Assembly (NCBI GenBank): GCA_019638805.1
Contig: JAHBTA010000001.1
Location: forward strand, 669,408 to 733,407
DNA length: 64,000 bases
Direction of reading: 5' to 3'
DNA from: Microbacteriaceae bacterium
GTDB lineage: Bacteria; Actinomycetota; Actinomycetes; Actinomycetales; Microbacteriaceae
The notes beneath the pieces were generated by a model that did no database searches, was not told where the DNA came from, and saw nothing but the letters and a program-made list of their open reading frames with translations. The translations under genes and the position numbers were made by a program. This document shows, in pieces, positions 51,808 through 61,834 of this stretch. Position 1 is the stretch's first letter. Each line of letters starts with the position of its first letter.

Positions 51808-53046
51808 ATGGTCAAGAGACAGTTCCCGCGCCCGGCCGAGGTGCTCGATCTGATGAGGTTCAAGAAGCCGGACTTCAACGCCCGGCGTCGCCGGCTCAAC
51901 GCCGCGTTGACGATCGGGGACCTGCGGGAGATCGCGAAGCGCCGCACCCCGAAGGCTGCGTTCGACTACACGGATGGTGCCGCGGAGGGTGAGCTGTCGT
52001 TGTCGCGGGCGCGGGAGGCGTTCGAGGATGTGGAGTTCCATCCTCGGGTGCTGCGGGACGTGTCGGCGGTGGATGCCACCGCGAACGTGTTCGGGGGGAC
52101 CTCGGCGCTGCCGTTCGGGATCGCGCCGACGGGGTTCACCCGGCTGATGCAGACCGAGGGCGAGATCGCGGGAGCGTCCTCGGCGGGTGCCCACGGCATC
52201 CCGTTCACCCTGTCGACCCTCGGCACGACCTCGATCGAGGATGTGAAGGCCGCCAATCCCGAGGGGCGGAACTGGTTCCAGTTGTACGTGATGCGGGATC
52301 GGGAGATCTCCTACGAACTCACCCGCCGCGCCGCCACGGCGGGGTTCGACACGCTGTTCTTCACCGTCGACACCTCGGTGGCGGGCGCCCGGTTGCGGGA
52401 TAAGCGCAACGGGTTCTCGATCCCTCCGCAGCTTACGGCGCGCACGCTTCTGGATGCGTTGCCGCGGCCGTGGTGGTGGTGGGACTTCCTGACCACCCCG
52501 AAGCTGGAGTTCGCGTCGTTGTCCTCTACCGGGGGGACGGTGGGCGAGTTGCTGGATGCGGCGATGGACCCGACCATCTCGTTCGCGGACCTGAAGGTGA
52601 TCCGGGATCTGTGGCCGGGCAAGCTCGTGATCAAGGGGGTGCAGTCGGTTCAGGACGCCCGCGCCCTGGTGGACGCCGGGGTGGACGGGATCGTGCTGTC
52701 CAACCACGGGGGCCGGCAACTGGACCGGGCACCCGTCCCGTTCCATCTGCTCCCCGAGGTGGTGCGCGAGGTCGGGGCGCACACCGAGATCGTCATCGAC
52801 ACCGGCATCATGCACGGGGCCGACATCGTCGCAGCGATCGCCCTCGGCGCGAAGTTCACCCTGATCGGACGCGCCTACCTCTACGGGCTCATGGCCGGCG
52901 GCCGGCAAGGGGTCGACCGCACGATCCAGATCCTCACCGACCAGATCGTGCGCACTATGAAACTCCTCGGCACCCACACCATCGCAGAGCTCGAACCGGG
53001 GCACGTCACCCCACTACACAGGCTCACCCCCCGTCCAGGCGGTTGA
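51808..53046 (+). CDS. lldD: L-lactate dehydrogenase, FMN-dependent
   Basis: A 412-residue alpha-hydroxy-acid dehydrogenase. It has [20 protein letters not shown], the FMN segments [17 protein letters not shown] and FQLYVMRD, the catalytic His in [11 protein letters not shown] and the late [18 protein letters not shown] and [13 protein letters not shown]. It oxidises L-lactate to pyruvate at the membrane face and passes electrons to the quinone pool. As last gene of the rha operon it uses the L-lactate made by the aldolase/dehydrogenase. It is distinct from the FMN enzyme at 12184. No strong terminator is seen after it; only a 5-bp stem CCCCG/CGGGG near 53061-53077. Confidence 0.92.
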   Translation: MVKRQFPRPAEVLDLMRFKKPDFNARRRRLNAALTIGDLREIAKRRTPKAAFDYTDGAAEGELSLSRAREAFEDVEFHPRVLRDVSAVDATANVFGGTSALPFGIAPTGFTRLMQTEGEIAGASSAGAHGIPFTLSTLGTTSIEDVKAANPEGRNWFQLYVMRDREISYELTRRAATAGFDTLFFTVDTSVAGARLRDKRNGFSIPPQLTARTLLDALPRPWWWWDFLTTPKLEFASLSSTGGTVGELLDAAMDPTISFADLKVIRDLWPGKLVIKGVQSVQDARALVDAGVDGIVLSNHGGRQLDRAPVPFHLLPEVVREVGAHTEIVIDTGIMHGADIVAAIALGAKFTLIGRAYLYGLMAGGRQGVDRTIQILTDQIVRTMKLLGTHTIAELEPGHVTPLHRLTPRPGG

Positions 53047-53141
53047 ACTCGGCAGGGGCTCCCCGGCTCCGTCGGGGCAGCACCGCCCGCGGAGCGTCGA
53101 ATACGCCGAGGTCGACGCTGTCCGCAACGGCGTACCCGCGG

Positions 53142-53744
53142 TCAGCGGGCGCGGCTGGTCGCGATGCCCAGGACGGGCTCGGCGGGCGAGCTCGAGGGGA
53201 GCGCCCTGAACCCCAGGCGCTCGTAGAACCCGCGGGCGGCCGTGTTCTCCGGGTCCAGCGTGACGTGCACGCCCGGGACGCCCACGTCCGCGAGCTCCGA
53301 GCGCAGCCGGTCGATGAGCTTCGCGCCCCAGCCCCTGCCCTGGGCTGGCGGCAGCAGGTCGATGTGCAGATGCGCGGGGTAGCCCTCGTGCTCGTCGACG
53401 AGCATGACCTCGGGCCGGTACCCGCGCAGCACGAGTTCCTCCTCCTCGGAGTACGGCTCGCCCGGTCGCGGGTAGCGCACGGCGAACCACGGGGTCCAGG
53501 TGTCGCGCCACCACGCGACGAAGGCCGCGGTGTCCGAGACCGCGACCAGGTACCCCTGGATCACGCCGTCGAGCTCGAGCACCCACGCCCATCCGGGCGC
53601 GAAGGTCGTGTAGGGCTCGAGGAAGAGATCCGGCAGCAGGTCGTCGGTGGACCATCGCCCGGTCGCGTCGCCCCCTGCCGCCCCGGTCAGCACGCAGATC
53701 TCGCGCAGCCGGCTGAGATCGCTCGGCCGATACGGGCGGATCAT
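53142..53744 (-). CDS. GNAT-family N-acetyltransferase
   Basis: A 200-residue acetyltransferase. The start MIRPYRPSDLSRLREIC is typical. The acetyl-CoA loop is LPPAQGRGWGAKLIDRL (Q-x-x-G-x-G type) and the end has NTAARGFYERLGFRAL. The build resembles the eukaryotic O-GlcNAcase-like acetyltransferase group, but the acceptor is unknown. The ATG is 6 nt after TAGGGT, a box that includes the MFS gene's stop codon, so the transcript is probably leaderless and independent. Confidence 0.9.
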   Translation of the reverse strand: MIRPYRPSDLSRLREICVLTGAAGGDATGRWSTDDLLPDLFLEPYTTFAPGWAWVLELDGVIQGYLVAVSDTAAFVAWWRDTWTPWFAVRYPRPGEPYSEEEELVLRGYRPEVMLVDEHEGYPAHLHIDLLPPAQGRGWGAKLIDRLRSELADVGVPGVHVTLDPENTAARGFYERLGFRALPSSSPAEPVLGIATSRAR

Positions 53745-53753
53745 GGCACGACC

Positions 53754-54998
53754 CTAGCCGTCGATGGGCGGGACCGTCGCGGGGCGGACGATCGTCCACA
53801 GCGCGAGTGCCCCGAGCGCCGCCGCGACCAGCATGACGCTCGCCATCGGCACCGCATCCGGTCCGGGCAGGAGCCCCACGATCGGCGACACGATGCCCCC
53901 GAGGATGAAGCACACCGCGCCCTGCACGGACGCGGCCGTCCCCGCCTCCGCACCGTGACCGACGAGCGCCAGGACCTGCACGCACGGGAAGGTGAGGCCG
54001 CAGCCGACGATGAAGAACCACAGGGGGATCGCGATGCCGAGGAACCCCGTTCCCGCGAGGGCCATCAGCATGATCGCGAGCGCGGCGCAGAACTGGAGGG
54101 TGACCGCGACCGCGAGGACCCACTGCGGACCGCAGCGCCGGGTCAGCCAACTCGCGGTCTGCACCCCCAGCGCGGTGCCGACCGAGTTCGCGGCGAACAG
54201 GAGCCCGTAGCCCTGCGGACCGAGGTCGTAGAACTCCTGGAACAGGAAGGGCGATGCCGCCAGGTAGGCGAAGAGCCCCGAGAAGTTCATGCCCGCGACG
54301 ACGGCGATGCCCACATACACCCGGTCGCGCGCGAGGGCGCGGAAGCGCTCACCGGTCGTCGAGTGACCCCGCACGACGCGGTGCTCGGGCGGCAGCGTCT
54401 CGCGCACCACGAGCGCCGCGAGCAGGAGGATGAGCGCCCCGTAGCAGGCGAGCACCCCGAACATCCCGCGCCAGTCGGTGACGAGCAGCAGCTGCGACCC
54501 GACGACCGGGGCGACCACGGGCGCGATGCCGAAGATCAGCGCGAGCAGCGACAGCATCCGCACCAGGGGATGCCCGGTGAACAGGTCGCGCACGACCGCG
54601 GTCGCGACGACCGCTCCGGCGGAGGCGCCGGCGCCCTGGAGGAACCGGAAGACCGTCAGAAGGCCGATGTCCTCCGATGCCAGCGCGCCGATGCTGGCCA
54701 GGACGTTCACGACCGTGGCCAGGAGAAGCGGGAGCCGGCGCCCCACCCGGTCGCTGAACGGGCCCATGAACAGCTGCCCCAGCCCGAAGCCGACGGTCGT
54801 GCCGGTGAGCGTGAGCTGGATGGCCGACATGGGAACCGCGAGATCCTCGCCCATGCGCGGAAACGCGGGAAGGTACATGTCGATCGTGAACGGGCCCAGA
54901 CCGGTGAGGGCGCCCAGCACGAGGACGTACCCGGCGCGGCGGCGCCGGGAGAGCAGGTGGCCCGGGTGCACGACGGCGGACTCGGGCGGGGTGGACAC
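53754..54998 (-). CDS. Bcr/CflA-type multidrug MFS transporter
   Basis: A 414-residue permease with twelve predicted membrane helices. Helix 1 is LVLGALTGLGPFTIDMYLPAFP, the Bcr/CflA signature with a membrane Asp. The loop 2-3 motif A is FMGPFSDRVGRRLPLL, and helix 4-5 contains GAGASAGAVVATAVVRDLF. Such proton-driven exporters pump out bicyclomycin, chloramphenicol or sulfonamide-like compounds. The GTG is 6 nt after TAGGGT (leaderless type). It is followed by the GNAT gene. Confidence 0.92.
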   Translation of the reverse strand: MSTPPESAVVHPGHLLSRRRRAGYVLVLGALTGLGPFTIDMYLPAFPRMGEDLAVPMSAIQLTLTGTTVGFGLGQLFMGPFSDRVGRRLPLLLATVVNVLASIGALASEDIGLLTVFRFLQGAGASAGAVVATAVVRDLFTGHPLVRMLSLLALIFGIAPVVAPVVGSQLLLVTDWRGMFGVLACYGALILLLAALVVRETLPPEHRVVRGHSTTGERFRALARDRVYVGIAVVAGMNFSGLFAYLAASPFLFQEFYDLGPQGYGLLFAANSVGTALGVQTASWLTRRCGPQWVLAVAVTLQFCAALAIMLMALAGTGFLGIAIPLWFFIVGCGLTFPCVQVLALVGHGAEAGTAASVQGAVCFILGGIVSPIVGLLPGPDAVPMASVMLVAAALGALALWTIVRPATVPPIDG

Positions 54999-55054
54999 CG
55001 CACAACCCTAACGGTCGCCCACCTTCGGCCCGATCGCGCGGAACCGGGTGGGCG

Positions 55055-56494
55055 TCAGGGGGTCGTGCGCGTCGCGATGAGCTCCTGGAACCAGCGGGCG
55101 CTGTCCTTGAGGATGCGTTCCTGCGTCTCGTAGTCCACCCGCACGATCCCGAAGCGCTTGGTGTAGCCGTAGCCCCATTCGAAGTTGTCCAGCAGCGACC
55201 ACACGTAGTACCCGCGCAGGTCCACCCCGCGGGCGATCGCGCGATGCGCGGCCGTGACGTGACGGTTCAGGTAGTCGACGCGCGCGGCATCCGGCACCCG
55301 CCTCCCCGCGTCGGTCTCGACCACGCGGTCCGGGAAGGCCGCGCCGTTCTCGGTCACCATGAGCGGCTGCTCGGGGCAGCGCTCGCGCAACGAGACCAGC
55401 AGCTCCTCGAGGCCATCGGGTGCGATGTTCCAGCCCATGTCGGTGTAGGGCCCGGGCTGCTCCAGGAACTCCACGTGCTCGCTGCCCGGCCAGGGCGAGC
55501 CGGCCGCGCCCTGGTGGCCGTCGGCGTTCTTCCGGGGGGCGACGCCGTCCCACATGCGCACCGTCACGGTCGAGTAGTAGTTGACCCCCAGCACGTCGAT
55601 CGGCTGATGGATCTGTGCCGCATCCCCGTCGCGTACGAAGGCCCAGTCGGTGACGGCCGCGGTGTCCTCCAGCAGGTCGGCGTCGTAGCGCCCCTGGAGC
55701 AGGGGCGACAGGAACGCCCGGTTCGCGAGCGCGTCGATGCGCCGGATCGCCTCGGGCGAGGTGTCGTCATCGTCGTCGCCCCGGATGACGTGCAGATTGA
55801 GCGTGATCGACACGTCGGGCGCGTTGCGGGCCGCGCGACGGATCTCGGGCACCGCGAGCCCGTGCGCCAGGTTCAGGTGGTGCACGGCGGCGAGCGCGTC
55901 GGCTCCGCTCGTGCGGCCCGGGGCGTGGGCCCCCGAGCCGTAGCCCAGGTACGCCGTGCACCAGGGCTCGTTGAGGGTGGTCCAGGTCTGCACGCGATCG
56001 CCCAGTGCCTCGGCCGCGAGCGCCGCGTACTCCGCGAACCGGTACGCGGTGTCGCGGTTGACCCAGCCGTTCGCGTCCTCCAGCGCCTGCGGCAGATCCC
56101 AGTGGTACAGCGTCGCGACCGGCGTGATGCCCCGCGCCAGCAGCCCGTCGACCAGCCGGCTGTAGAACTCCAGGCCGGCCCGGTTCACCGCCCCGGACCC
56201 GGTGGGCTGGATGCGCGGCCACGCGATCGAGAACCGGTACGCGTCCAGCCCCAGGTCCTTCATGAGGTCCAGGTCGGCATCCGCGCGGTGGTAGTGATCG
56301 CAGGCGACGTCACCCGTGTCGCCGTTCACGACGCGGCCCGGCGTGTGGCTGAAGGTGTCCCAGATGGAGGGGCCCCTGCCGTCCTCGCGCACCGCGCCCT
56401 CGATCTGGTACGACGCGGTCGCCGATCCGAACACGAAGCCCTCGGGGAACACCAGCCCCTGGTCGCGGTAGTCGGGGGTACCCGTGGTGGCCAT
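55055..56494 (-). CDS. Beta-glucosidase, GH1
   Basis: A 479-residue GH1 enzyme. It starts [19 protein letters not shown], has [16 protein letters not shown], the acid/base Glu in TTLNEPWC, the nucleophile Glu in [10 protein letters not shown] and the aglycone-side [18 protein letters not shown]. No signal peptide, so it acts on imported beta-glucosides or related disaccharides. A TAGCGT box 7 nt before the ATG suggests a leaderless start; a second ATG lies 9 nt further upstream. Stands alone beside a ROK regulator. Confidence 0.95.
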   Translation of the reverse strand: MATTGTPDYRDQGLVFPEGFVFGSATASYQIEGAVREDGRGPSIWDTFSHTPGRVVNGDTGDVACDHYHRADADLDLMKDLGLDAYRFSIAWPRIQPTGSGAVNRAGLEFYSRLVDGLLARGITPVATLYHWDLPQALEDANGWVNRDTAYRFAEYAALAAEALGDRVQTWTTLNEPWCTAYLGYGSGAHAPGRTSGADALAAVHHLNLAHGLAVPEIRRAARNAPDVSITLNLHVIRGDDDDDTSPEAIRRIDALANRAFLSPLLQGRYDADLLEDTAAVTDWAFVRDGDAAQIHQPIDVLGVNYYSTVTVRMWDGVAPRKNADGHQGAAGSPWPGSEHVEFLEQPGPYTDMGWNIAPDGLEELLVSLRERCPEQPLMVTENGAAFPDRVVETDAGRRVPDAARVDYLNRHVTAAHRAIARGVDLRGYYVWSLLDNFEWGYGYTKRFGIVRVDYETQERILKDSARWFQELIATRTTP

Positions 56495-56551
56495 GGCATC
56501 CACGCTAGTGCGCGGCGCCGGGCTACCCCGCGCGCCGACGAGCTCGCGCGG

Positions 56552-57757
56552 TCAGCGCCTCGCGGCCGCCTGCCCGTACCCGGCCGGGTCGGCGAGGAGC
56601 CCCTGGAAGGTCAGCTCGGCTGCGCCGATCATGAGCAGGTCGGAGCCGAGCGCCGCCGGCACGATCTCGACGTCCTCGAAAGGTGCGGCGAGCGCCTCGG
56701 CGGCGACGCGATCCCGCAGGTAGGACGCGTCCTTCTCCAGGATCGATGCGAGGAACCCCCCGAGCACGACACGCTGGGGGTTGAGGATGTTGACCGCATC
56801 GGCGATCGCGGCGCCCAGGTGATCGAGCTGGGCGTGGACCACCTTGGCGACTCGCGCGCTGGTGTCGGCCAGCAGCCGCAGCTCGAGCTCGTCCGGTGAC
56901 GCGCTCGTGAGCCCGAGCGCCGCGAGCAGGTCGCCGCGGTTGACGCGCACCTCGAGGTCGACGCCCCGGTTGCGCGTGTGGCCGAGCTCGCCCGCGTAGC
57001 CGCTTGCGCCCTCCAGCAGGGCGCCGCCGACCACGACCCCGCCACCGATGCCCGACGGGCTGCCGTTGAAGTAGACCATCTCGCGCAGGCCGCGACCCGC
57101 GCCGTAGATGTGCTCGACCATGGCGGCAAGACTCGCGTCGTTGCCGACCACGACGTCGTGCCCGGTGGTCTCGGCGAGCATGGCGCCCACCGGCTCGTCG
57201 GTCCACTCCAGGTGCGGGCCCCAGCGCACGAGGCCATCCGCCGCGCGCACGAGGCCGGGGACGGCCACCCCGAGCCCCACGATGCGGCCGTGCCGGGTGA
57301 GGTAGGGCTCGAGATCGCGGATGATGCGCGCCGAGATCTCGACGGCATCGCGGGCGGTGGGCACGCGATCCGTGTCGTGCCGGATGCGCTGCACCACCCG
57401 CCCGCCGAGCGCGACGACGCCGACCGTGATGGCGTCGACCTCGGGGTTGATGGCGATGGCCACGTTGGACTCGTCGACGTTCACGCGCGGGCTCGGGCGC
57501 CCCACCTGGTTGGTCGGGTCGGGCTCGGTCTCGTAGACCAGCCGGCGCTGCTCGAGCTCGGCGACGAGCGCGGCGACGGTCGACCGGTTGAGCCCGGTCT
57601 GGGCGGTCAGGGCGGAGCGCGCCTGGGAGCCTCCGTGGTGCAGGAGCGTGAGGATGGCCGAGAGATTGTGCTTGCGCAGATCGTCGGTGGCCACGCCACT
57701 GACCCGGGGCGCGCGCAACGATGCGGGCCCGGGTCCACGACGCTGCGAGCCCGCCAC
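56552..57757 (-). CDS. xylR: ROK-family transcriptional regulator (XylR/NagC-like), zinc motif missing
   Basis: A 401-residue regulator. The N-terminal winged helix is [40 protein letters not shown] (cut: [20 protein letters not shown]). The ROK kinase-like domain begins [19 protein letters not shown], with [30 protein letters not shown] and GYAGELGHT. After GELGH the family normally has CxCGxxGCxE; here the sequence goes straight on to [17 protein letters not shown] without Cys, so the zinc site is absent. It is divergent from xylA-xylB and probably represses them with xylose as inducer; the gene symbol is by context. GTG start with GGAG 7 nt upstream. Confidence 0.88.
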   Translation of the reverse strand: MAGSQRRGPGPASLRAPRVSGVATDDLRKHNLSAILTLLHHGGSQARSALTAQTGLNRSTVAALVAELEQRRLVYETEPDPTNQVGRPSPRVNVDESNVAIAINPEVDAITVGVVALGGRVVQRIRHDTDRVPTARDAVEISARIIRDLEPYLTRHGRIVGLGVAVPGLVRAADGLVRWGPHLEWTDEPVGAMLAETTGHDVVVGNDASLAAMVEHIYGAGRGLREMVYFNGSPSGIGGGVVVGGALLEGASGYAGELGHTRNRGVDLEVRVNRGDLLAALGLTSASPDELELRLLADTSARVAKVVHAQLDHLGAAIADAVNILNPQRVVLGGFLASILEKDASYLRDRVAAEALAAPFEDVEIVPAALGSDLLMIGAAELTFQGLLADPAGYGQAAARR

Positions 57758-57796
57758 AGTTGTCTCCTCGGATGCGTCCCCAGGTTATCGGGGCCA

Positions 57797-57830
57797 CATA
57801 TGTTGCTGCTACAAACTTATGCGGTATCGT
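57797..57830 (+). promoter_or_regulatory. xylAB control region with 25-bp palindrome
   Basis: The 25-bp palindrome has the form CATANGTT-N9-AACNTATG (57797-57821), with 7 of 8 matching positions in each arm. TTGCTG (57803-57808) and TATCGT (57825-57830) are 16 nt apart and could be the -35 and -10 boxes of xylA, so a bound ROK regulator would cover the -35. Confidence 0.55.
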
Positions 57831-57878
57831 GCTGTCACCGCTAGTCCCGCGGAGCACGCCGAAGATGCCGGAGCACCC

Positions 57879-59075
57879 ATGAGCACGAGCCTGACCCCGA
57901 CCCCCGCCGATCGGTTCACCTTCGGGCTGTGGACGGTCGGGTATTCGGGCACCGACCCGTTCGGCGGGCCGACTAGGCCGTCCCTCGATGTCGTGCACGT
58001 CGTCGAGAAGCTGGCCGAGCTGGGCGCCATGGGACTCACCTTCCACGACGACGACCTGTTCGCGTTCGGATCGAGCAACGCGCAACGGCAGACCCAGATC
58101 GACCGGCTGAAGGCCGCGCTCGCCGACACCGGCCTTCGCGTGCCCATGGTCACCACCAACCTGTTCAGCGCGCCCGTCTTCAAGGACGGCGGCTTCACCT
58201 CCAACGACCGGGCGGTGCGGCGCTTCGCCCTGCGCAAGGTGCTGCGCAACCTCGACCTGGCCGCCGAGCTCGGGGCCACCACCTTCGTCATGTGGGGCGG
58301 GCGCGAGGGTGCCGAGTACGACGCCGCGAAGGACATCCGGCAGGCGCTCGCCCGGTACAAGGAGGCCGTGGACCTGCTGAGCCAGTACGTCCTCGACAAG
58401 GGGTACGGCATCCGGTTCGCGATCGAGCCCAAGCCCAACGAACCGCGCGGCGACATCCTGCTGCCCACGGTCGGGCACGCGCTCGCGTTCATCTCCTCGC
58501 TCGAGCACCCCGAGATGGTCGGGCTGAACCCCGAGGTCGGGCACGAGCAGATGGCCGGGCTCAACTTCCAGGCCGGGATCGCGCAGGCGCTGTACCACGG
58601 GAAGCTCTTCCACATCGACCTCAACGGGCAGCGCGGCATCAAGTACGACCAGGACCTGGTCTTCGGGCACGGTGACCTGCACAACGCGTTCGCGCTCGTC
58701 GACCTGCTCGAGAACGGCGGGGCGGGGGGTGGCGCGGCCTACGACGGTCCCCTGCACTTCGACTACAAGCCCAGCCGTACCGAGGACGAGGACGGCGTCT
58801 GGGCCTCCGCCGCGGCCAACATGCGCACCTACCTGCTGCTCAAGGAGCGCGCGCGGGCGTTCCGCGCCGACCCCGAGGTGCAGGAGGCGCTCGCCGCCGC
58901 GCGCGTGCCCGAGCTCGCGCAGCCCACGCTCGGCGACGGCGAGGGCTACGAGGGACTGCTGGCCGACCGCGGGGCCTACGAGGACTTCGACGCCGGCGCC
59001 TACCTCGGCGGACACGGATTCGGATTCGTGCGCCTGCAGCAGCTCGCGACCGAGCACCTGCTGGGCGCGCGGTAG
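57879..59075 (+). CDS. xylA: Xylose isomerase
   Basis: A 398-residue class I (actinobacterial) xylose isomerase. It has [11 protein letters not shown] with catalytic His, [29 protein letters not shown] with metal Glu and Lys, [36 protein letters not shown] (cut: [16 protein letters not shown]) and [17 protein letters not shown]. It converts D-xylose to D-xylulose. GGAG lies 5 nt before the ATG. xylB follows after 25 nt. Confidence 0.97.
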   Translation: MSTSLTPTPADRFTFGLWTVGYSGTDPFGGPTRPSLDVVHVVEKLAELGAMGLTFHDDDLFAFGSSNAQRQTQIDRLKAALADTGLRVPMVTTNLFSAPVFKDGGFTSNDRAVRRFALRKVLRNLDLAAELGATTFVMWGGREGAEYDAAKDIRQALARYKEAVDLLSQYVLDKGYGIRFAIEPKPNEPRGDILLPTVGHALAFISSLEHPEMVGLNPEVGHEQMAGLNFQAGIAQALYHGKLFHIDLNGQRGIKYDQDLVFGHGDLHNAFALVDLLENGGAGGGAAYDGPLHFDYKPSRTEDEDGVWASAAANMRTYLLLKERARAFRADPEVQEALAAARVPELAQPTLGDGEGYEGLLADRGAYEDFDAGAYLGGHGFGFVRLQQLATEHLLGAR

Positions 59076-59100
59076 CCTCGCGCGCATGAGCCTCGCGCGC

Positions 59101-60525
59101 ATGGGCCTCGTCGCGGGCGTCGACTCGTCGACGCAGAGCTGCAAGGTGGTCGTGCGCGACCCGATCGGTGGCACCGTGCTGCGCAACGGGAGGGCGCCGC
59201 ACCCCGACGGCACCGAGGTGCACCCCGACGCCTGGTGGGACGCCCTGCGCGCCGCCATCGCCGACGCGGGCGGACTGGATGGCGTGGCCGCCCTCTCCGT
59301 CGCCGCTCAGCAGCACGGCATGGTCGCCCTCGACGGCGCGGGGGAGGTCATCCGCCCGGCCCTGCTGTGGAACGACACCCGCTCGGCCGCCGCCGCCGCG
59401 GCGCTCATCGCCGAGTTCGGCGCGGGCGAGCTCGCCCGCCGCACCGGCAGCGTCCCGGTCGCCTCGTTCACGGCCACCAAGCTGCGCTGGCTGCGCGACG
59501 CCGAGCCCGAGGCCGCGGCGCGGGTCGCGGCCGTCGCCCTCCCGCACGACTGGCTCACCTGGCGCCTCCGCGGCTACGGGCCCGCCGCCACGAGCCCGCT
59601 CGGACCCGACCTGGCCCAGCTCACGACCGACCGCTCCGACGCGAGCGGCACCGGGTACTGGTCACCCGCCACCGGCGAGTACGACCACGAGTTGCTCGTC
59701 ACCGCACTCGGGCACGGCGTGGTGCTTCCGCGCGTGTTGAAGGCCGGCGAGAGCCCCGGGGTGACGAGCGAGCAGGCGGGCGCCCCCGGCATCCCAGGCG
59801 GGATCGTGCTGGGCGCGGGCGCGGGCGACAACGCGGGCGCCGCGCTGGGGCTGGGTGCCGGGCCGGGCGACGTCGTGGTGTCGATCGGCACGAGCGGCAC
59901 GGTCTTCGCGGTATCGCCGGAGCCCGTGGCCGACGAGTCGGGCGCGGTGGCCGGGTTCGCCGACGCGGCGGGCGCGCACCTGCCGCTCGTCGCGACGCTC
60001 AACGCGGCGCGCATCCTGGATGCCGTGGCCGGCCTCCTGGGCGTGGATCACGCCGAGCTGTCCCGGCTCGCACTGACCGCCGAGCCCGGAGCGGGCGGGC
60101 TCGTGCTGCAGCCGTACTTCGAGGGCGAGCGCACCCCGAACCTTCCCGACGCGACCGCGACGCTCTACGGCATGACCCTCGCGTCGACCACGCGCGAGAA
60201 CCTGGCGCGGGCCGCCGTCGAGGGCATGCTGTGCGGGCTCGCCGACGGGCTCGACGCCGTGCGGGCGCAGGGCGTCGCGGCGCATCGCGTGCTGCTCATC
60301 GGCGGGGCCGCGCAGAGCCCCGCGGTGCAGGCGGTGGCCGCGCAGGTGCTCGACGTGCCGGTCGTGGTTCCCGAGCCGGGCGAGTACGTCGCCCTGGGCG
60401 CCGCGGCGCAGGCCACCTGGGCGCTCGAGGGGGTGCGCCCGGAGTGGCCCGTGCCCCTGGCCGCCGCGCCCGCGAGCGACCCGCAGCCCGACATCCGCGC
60501 CGCCTACGCCGCGCGCGGGGTCTGA
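59101..60525 (+). CDS. xylB: Xylulokinase
   Basis: A 474-residue FGGY kinase: [15 protein letters not shown] (phosphate 1), [68 protein letters not shown] and [19 protein letters not shown]. It phosphorylates D-xylulose for the pentose phosphate pathway. Two in-frame ATGs exist because the 12 bases CTCGCGCGCATG occur twice, 15 nt apart; the second gives the usual N-terminus. The Ala/Gly content is very high, as in neighbouring genes. Confidence 0.95.
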   Translation: MGLVAGVDSSTQSCKVVVRDPIGGTVLRNGRAPHPDGTEVHPDAWWDALRAAIADAGGLDGVAALSVAAQQHGMVALDGAGEVIRPALLWNDTRSAAAAAALIAEFGAGELARRTGSVPVASFTATKLRWLRDAEPEAAARVAAVALPHDWLTWRLRGYGPAATSPLGPDLAQLTTDRSDASGTGYWSPATGEYDHELLVTALGHGVVLPRVLKAGESPGVTSEQAGAPGIPGGIVLGAGAGDNAGAALGLGAGPGDVVVSIGTSGTVFAVSPEPVADESGAVAGFADAAGAHLPLVATLNAARILDAVAGLLGVDHAELSRLALTAEPGAGGLVLQPYFEGERTPNLPDATATLYGMTLASTTRENLARAAVEGMLCGLADGLDAVRAQGVAAHRVLLIGGAAQSPAVQAVAAQVLDVPVVVPEPGEYVALGAAAQATWALEGVRPEWPVPLAAAPASDPQPDIRAAYAARGV

Positions 60526-60537
60526 TCCCCGCCGAAC

Positions 60538-60595
60538 GTGCACATTGGCGACAGGCGAGCACCGTAGAGCATGCTCGCCTGTCGCGAACGTGCAC
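60538..60595. repeat. Compound palindromic (REP/MITE-like) element, copy 2
   Basis: The 58-bp unit begins GTGCACATTGGC and ends GCGAACGTGCAC; an extra GAACGTGCAC overlaps its left end. The inner hairpin has arms GCGACAGGCGAGCA and TGCTCGCCTGTCGC, which are perfectly complementary over 14 bp. It is related to the unit at 15823-15881. It lies between the convergent xylB and binding-protein genes, where it could also act as a two-way terminator. Confidence 0.75.
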
Positions 60596-60629
60596 AGGAG
60601 CGGCACCTGGGAAGGCGGCGGGTGCCGGG

Positions 60630-61832
60630 TCAGGGCGTGAGGGCGTACTCGGCGATGGCCTCGTCGACGCGCTCGCGCGTCCAGTAGCCGCTGCCGATCA
60701 CGACCCCGTCGATGTCGCCCAGCCGCACGGCCACCGGCGGGATGAGAAGCACCGGCACCCGAGCCGCGCCGTTGTCGACCGTCGGGACGTCGACCGTCGG
60801 GACGTCGGGCTCCGGCTCCGGGGTCGCGGACGGGGTGGGCGTCGCGCGAGCCGCATCGCGGGCGGCGACCACGGCATCCGCCGCCGCGGCCGCGAGCGCA
60901 CGCGGGTCCTCCAGGAGCGTCGCGTATTGCCGCCCGGCGACCAGCGCGGCGAGCGCGCGCAGCTCGGAGCCGCGGCCGGTCACGACCGGGAAGCCCTCGC
61001 CCGGCAGCGCCCCCGCCTCCAGGAGCGCGGTCGCCACCCCGCGGGCCAACTCGTCCGAGGTGGCGAGCACGGCATCCGGAAGCGCGTCGCCGTAGCTCTC
61101 TCGCAGGATCCGAGTCATGCGCGAGGCGGCCGTCTCCGCGTTCCCACGCAGGGTCGCGACCTCGGCGAGCCCGGTCTCCCCCGACCCCACGACGACGGTG
61201 CGGGATGCGAGATACGGCTTCAGAACGTCCATCGCGGCCGCGAGGGCCGGCTTCGTCGCCGGGTCGTCGGTCGAACCCGCGACGAGCTCGATGCGGAAGG
61301 GCCCGGCCGGGGCGCCGGCCGGGGCGCCCCCCGCGGTTCCCACCACGGGCGCCCCGTCGTCGTCGACCAGCCCGAGCCCCTGCAGGAGCGCGATCGCCTG
61401 CAGGCGCCCACCCGCCGCGGCGTCGAAGGCGACGTAATCGTCGACCGCGGCGGTGTCGCGCACGAGCACCCCGAGCGCGAGCACCTCGGTCTCGGGCGGG
61501 GCGGCGTCGAGCACCGGCGTCAGCGCCTCGGCGTCGACCGGCCACACCACGAGCGCGGCGACCCCGTCGGTGAGGGCGTCGTGCACCTGCTGCACCTGGG
61601 CGGGGATCTCGCCGTCGGACACGAGCACCTCGACCTCGAAGCCCTCGGCCGTGAGCCGGGAGCGCAGCACCGAGGCCAGGTCGCCGAAGCGCCCCGCGTC
61701 GGAGGGCAGGGCGATGGCGACCACGTCGCGCGCGGGCGCCGGGGCGCAGCCCGTGAGGGCCGGGACGAGGGCGCCGAGTGCCGCCGCGAGGAGGAGTGCG
61801 GCGACCTGCGTCGCAGTGGCCTGCCGCCGCAC
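60630..61832 (-). CDS. Sugar-binding-type lipoprotein (periplasmic binding protein-like)
   Basis: A 400-residue lipoprotein. Hydrophobic signal region and lipobox ALTGC with Cys29. The body resembles type 1 periplasmic binding proteins of the xylose/ribose kind: DVVAIALPSDAGRFGDLASVL, GVAALVVWPVDAEALTPVL, DYVAFDAAAGGRLQAIAL and AVLATSDELARGVATALLE. A Pro/Thr-rich stretch near residues 330-350 separates the last part. No permease or ATPase genes are next to it, so it may be an orphan binding protein or a sensor. GTG start with GGAG 5 nt upstream. Confidence 0.8.
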   Translation of the reverse strand: MRRQATATQVAALLLAAALGALVPALTGCAPAPARDVVAIALPSDAGRFGDLASVLRSRLTAEGFEVEVLVSDGEIPAQVQQVHDALTDGVAALVVWPVDAEALTPVLDAAPPETEVLALGVLVRDTAAVDDYVAFDAAAGGRLQAIALLQGLGLVDDDGAPVVGTAGGAPAGAPAGPFRIELVAGSTDDPATKPALAAAMDVLKPYLASRTVVVGSGETGLAEVATLRGNAETAASRMTRILRESYGDALPDAVLATSDELARGVATALLEAGALPGEGFPVVTGRGSELRALAALVAGRQYATLLEDPRALAAAAADAVVAARDAARATPTPSATPEPEPDVPTVDVPTVDNGAARVPVLLIPPVAVRLGDIDGVVIGSGYWTRERVDEAIAEYALTP

Positions 61833-61834
61833 CC

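Noticed and set aside
53056..53080. Terminator after lldD
   Set aside because: Only a 5-bp CCCCG/CGGGG stem without T-run; too weak to list as a feature.
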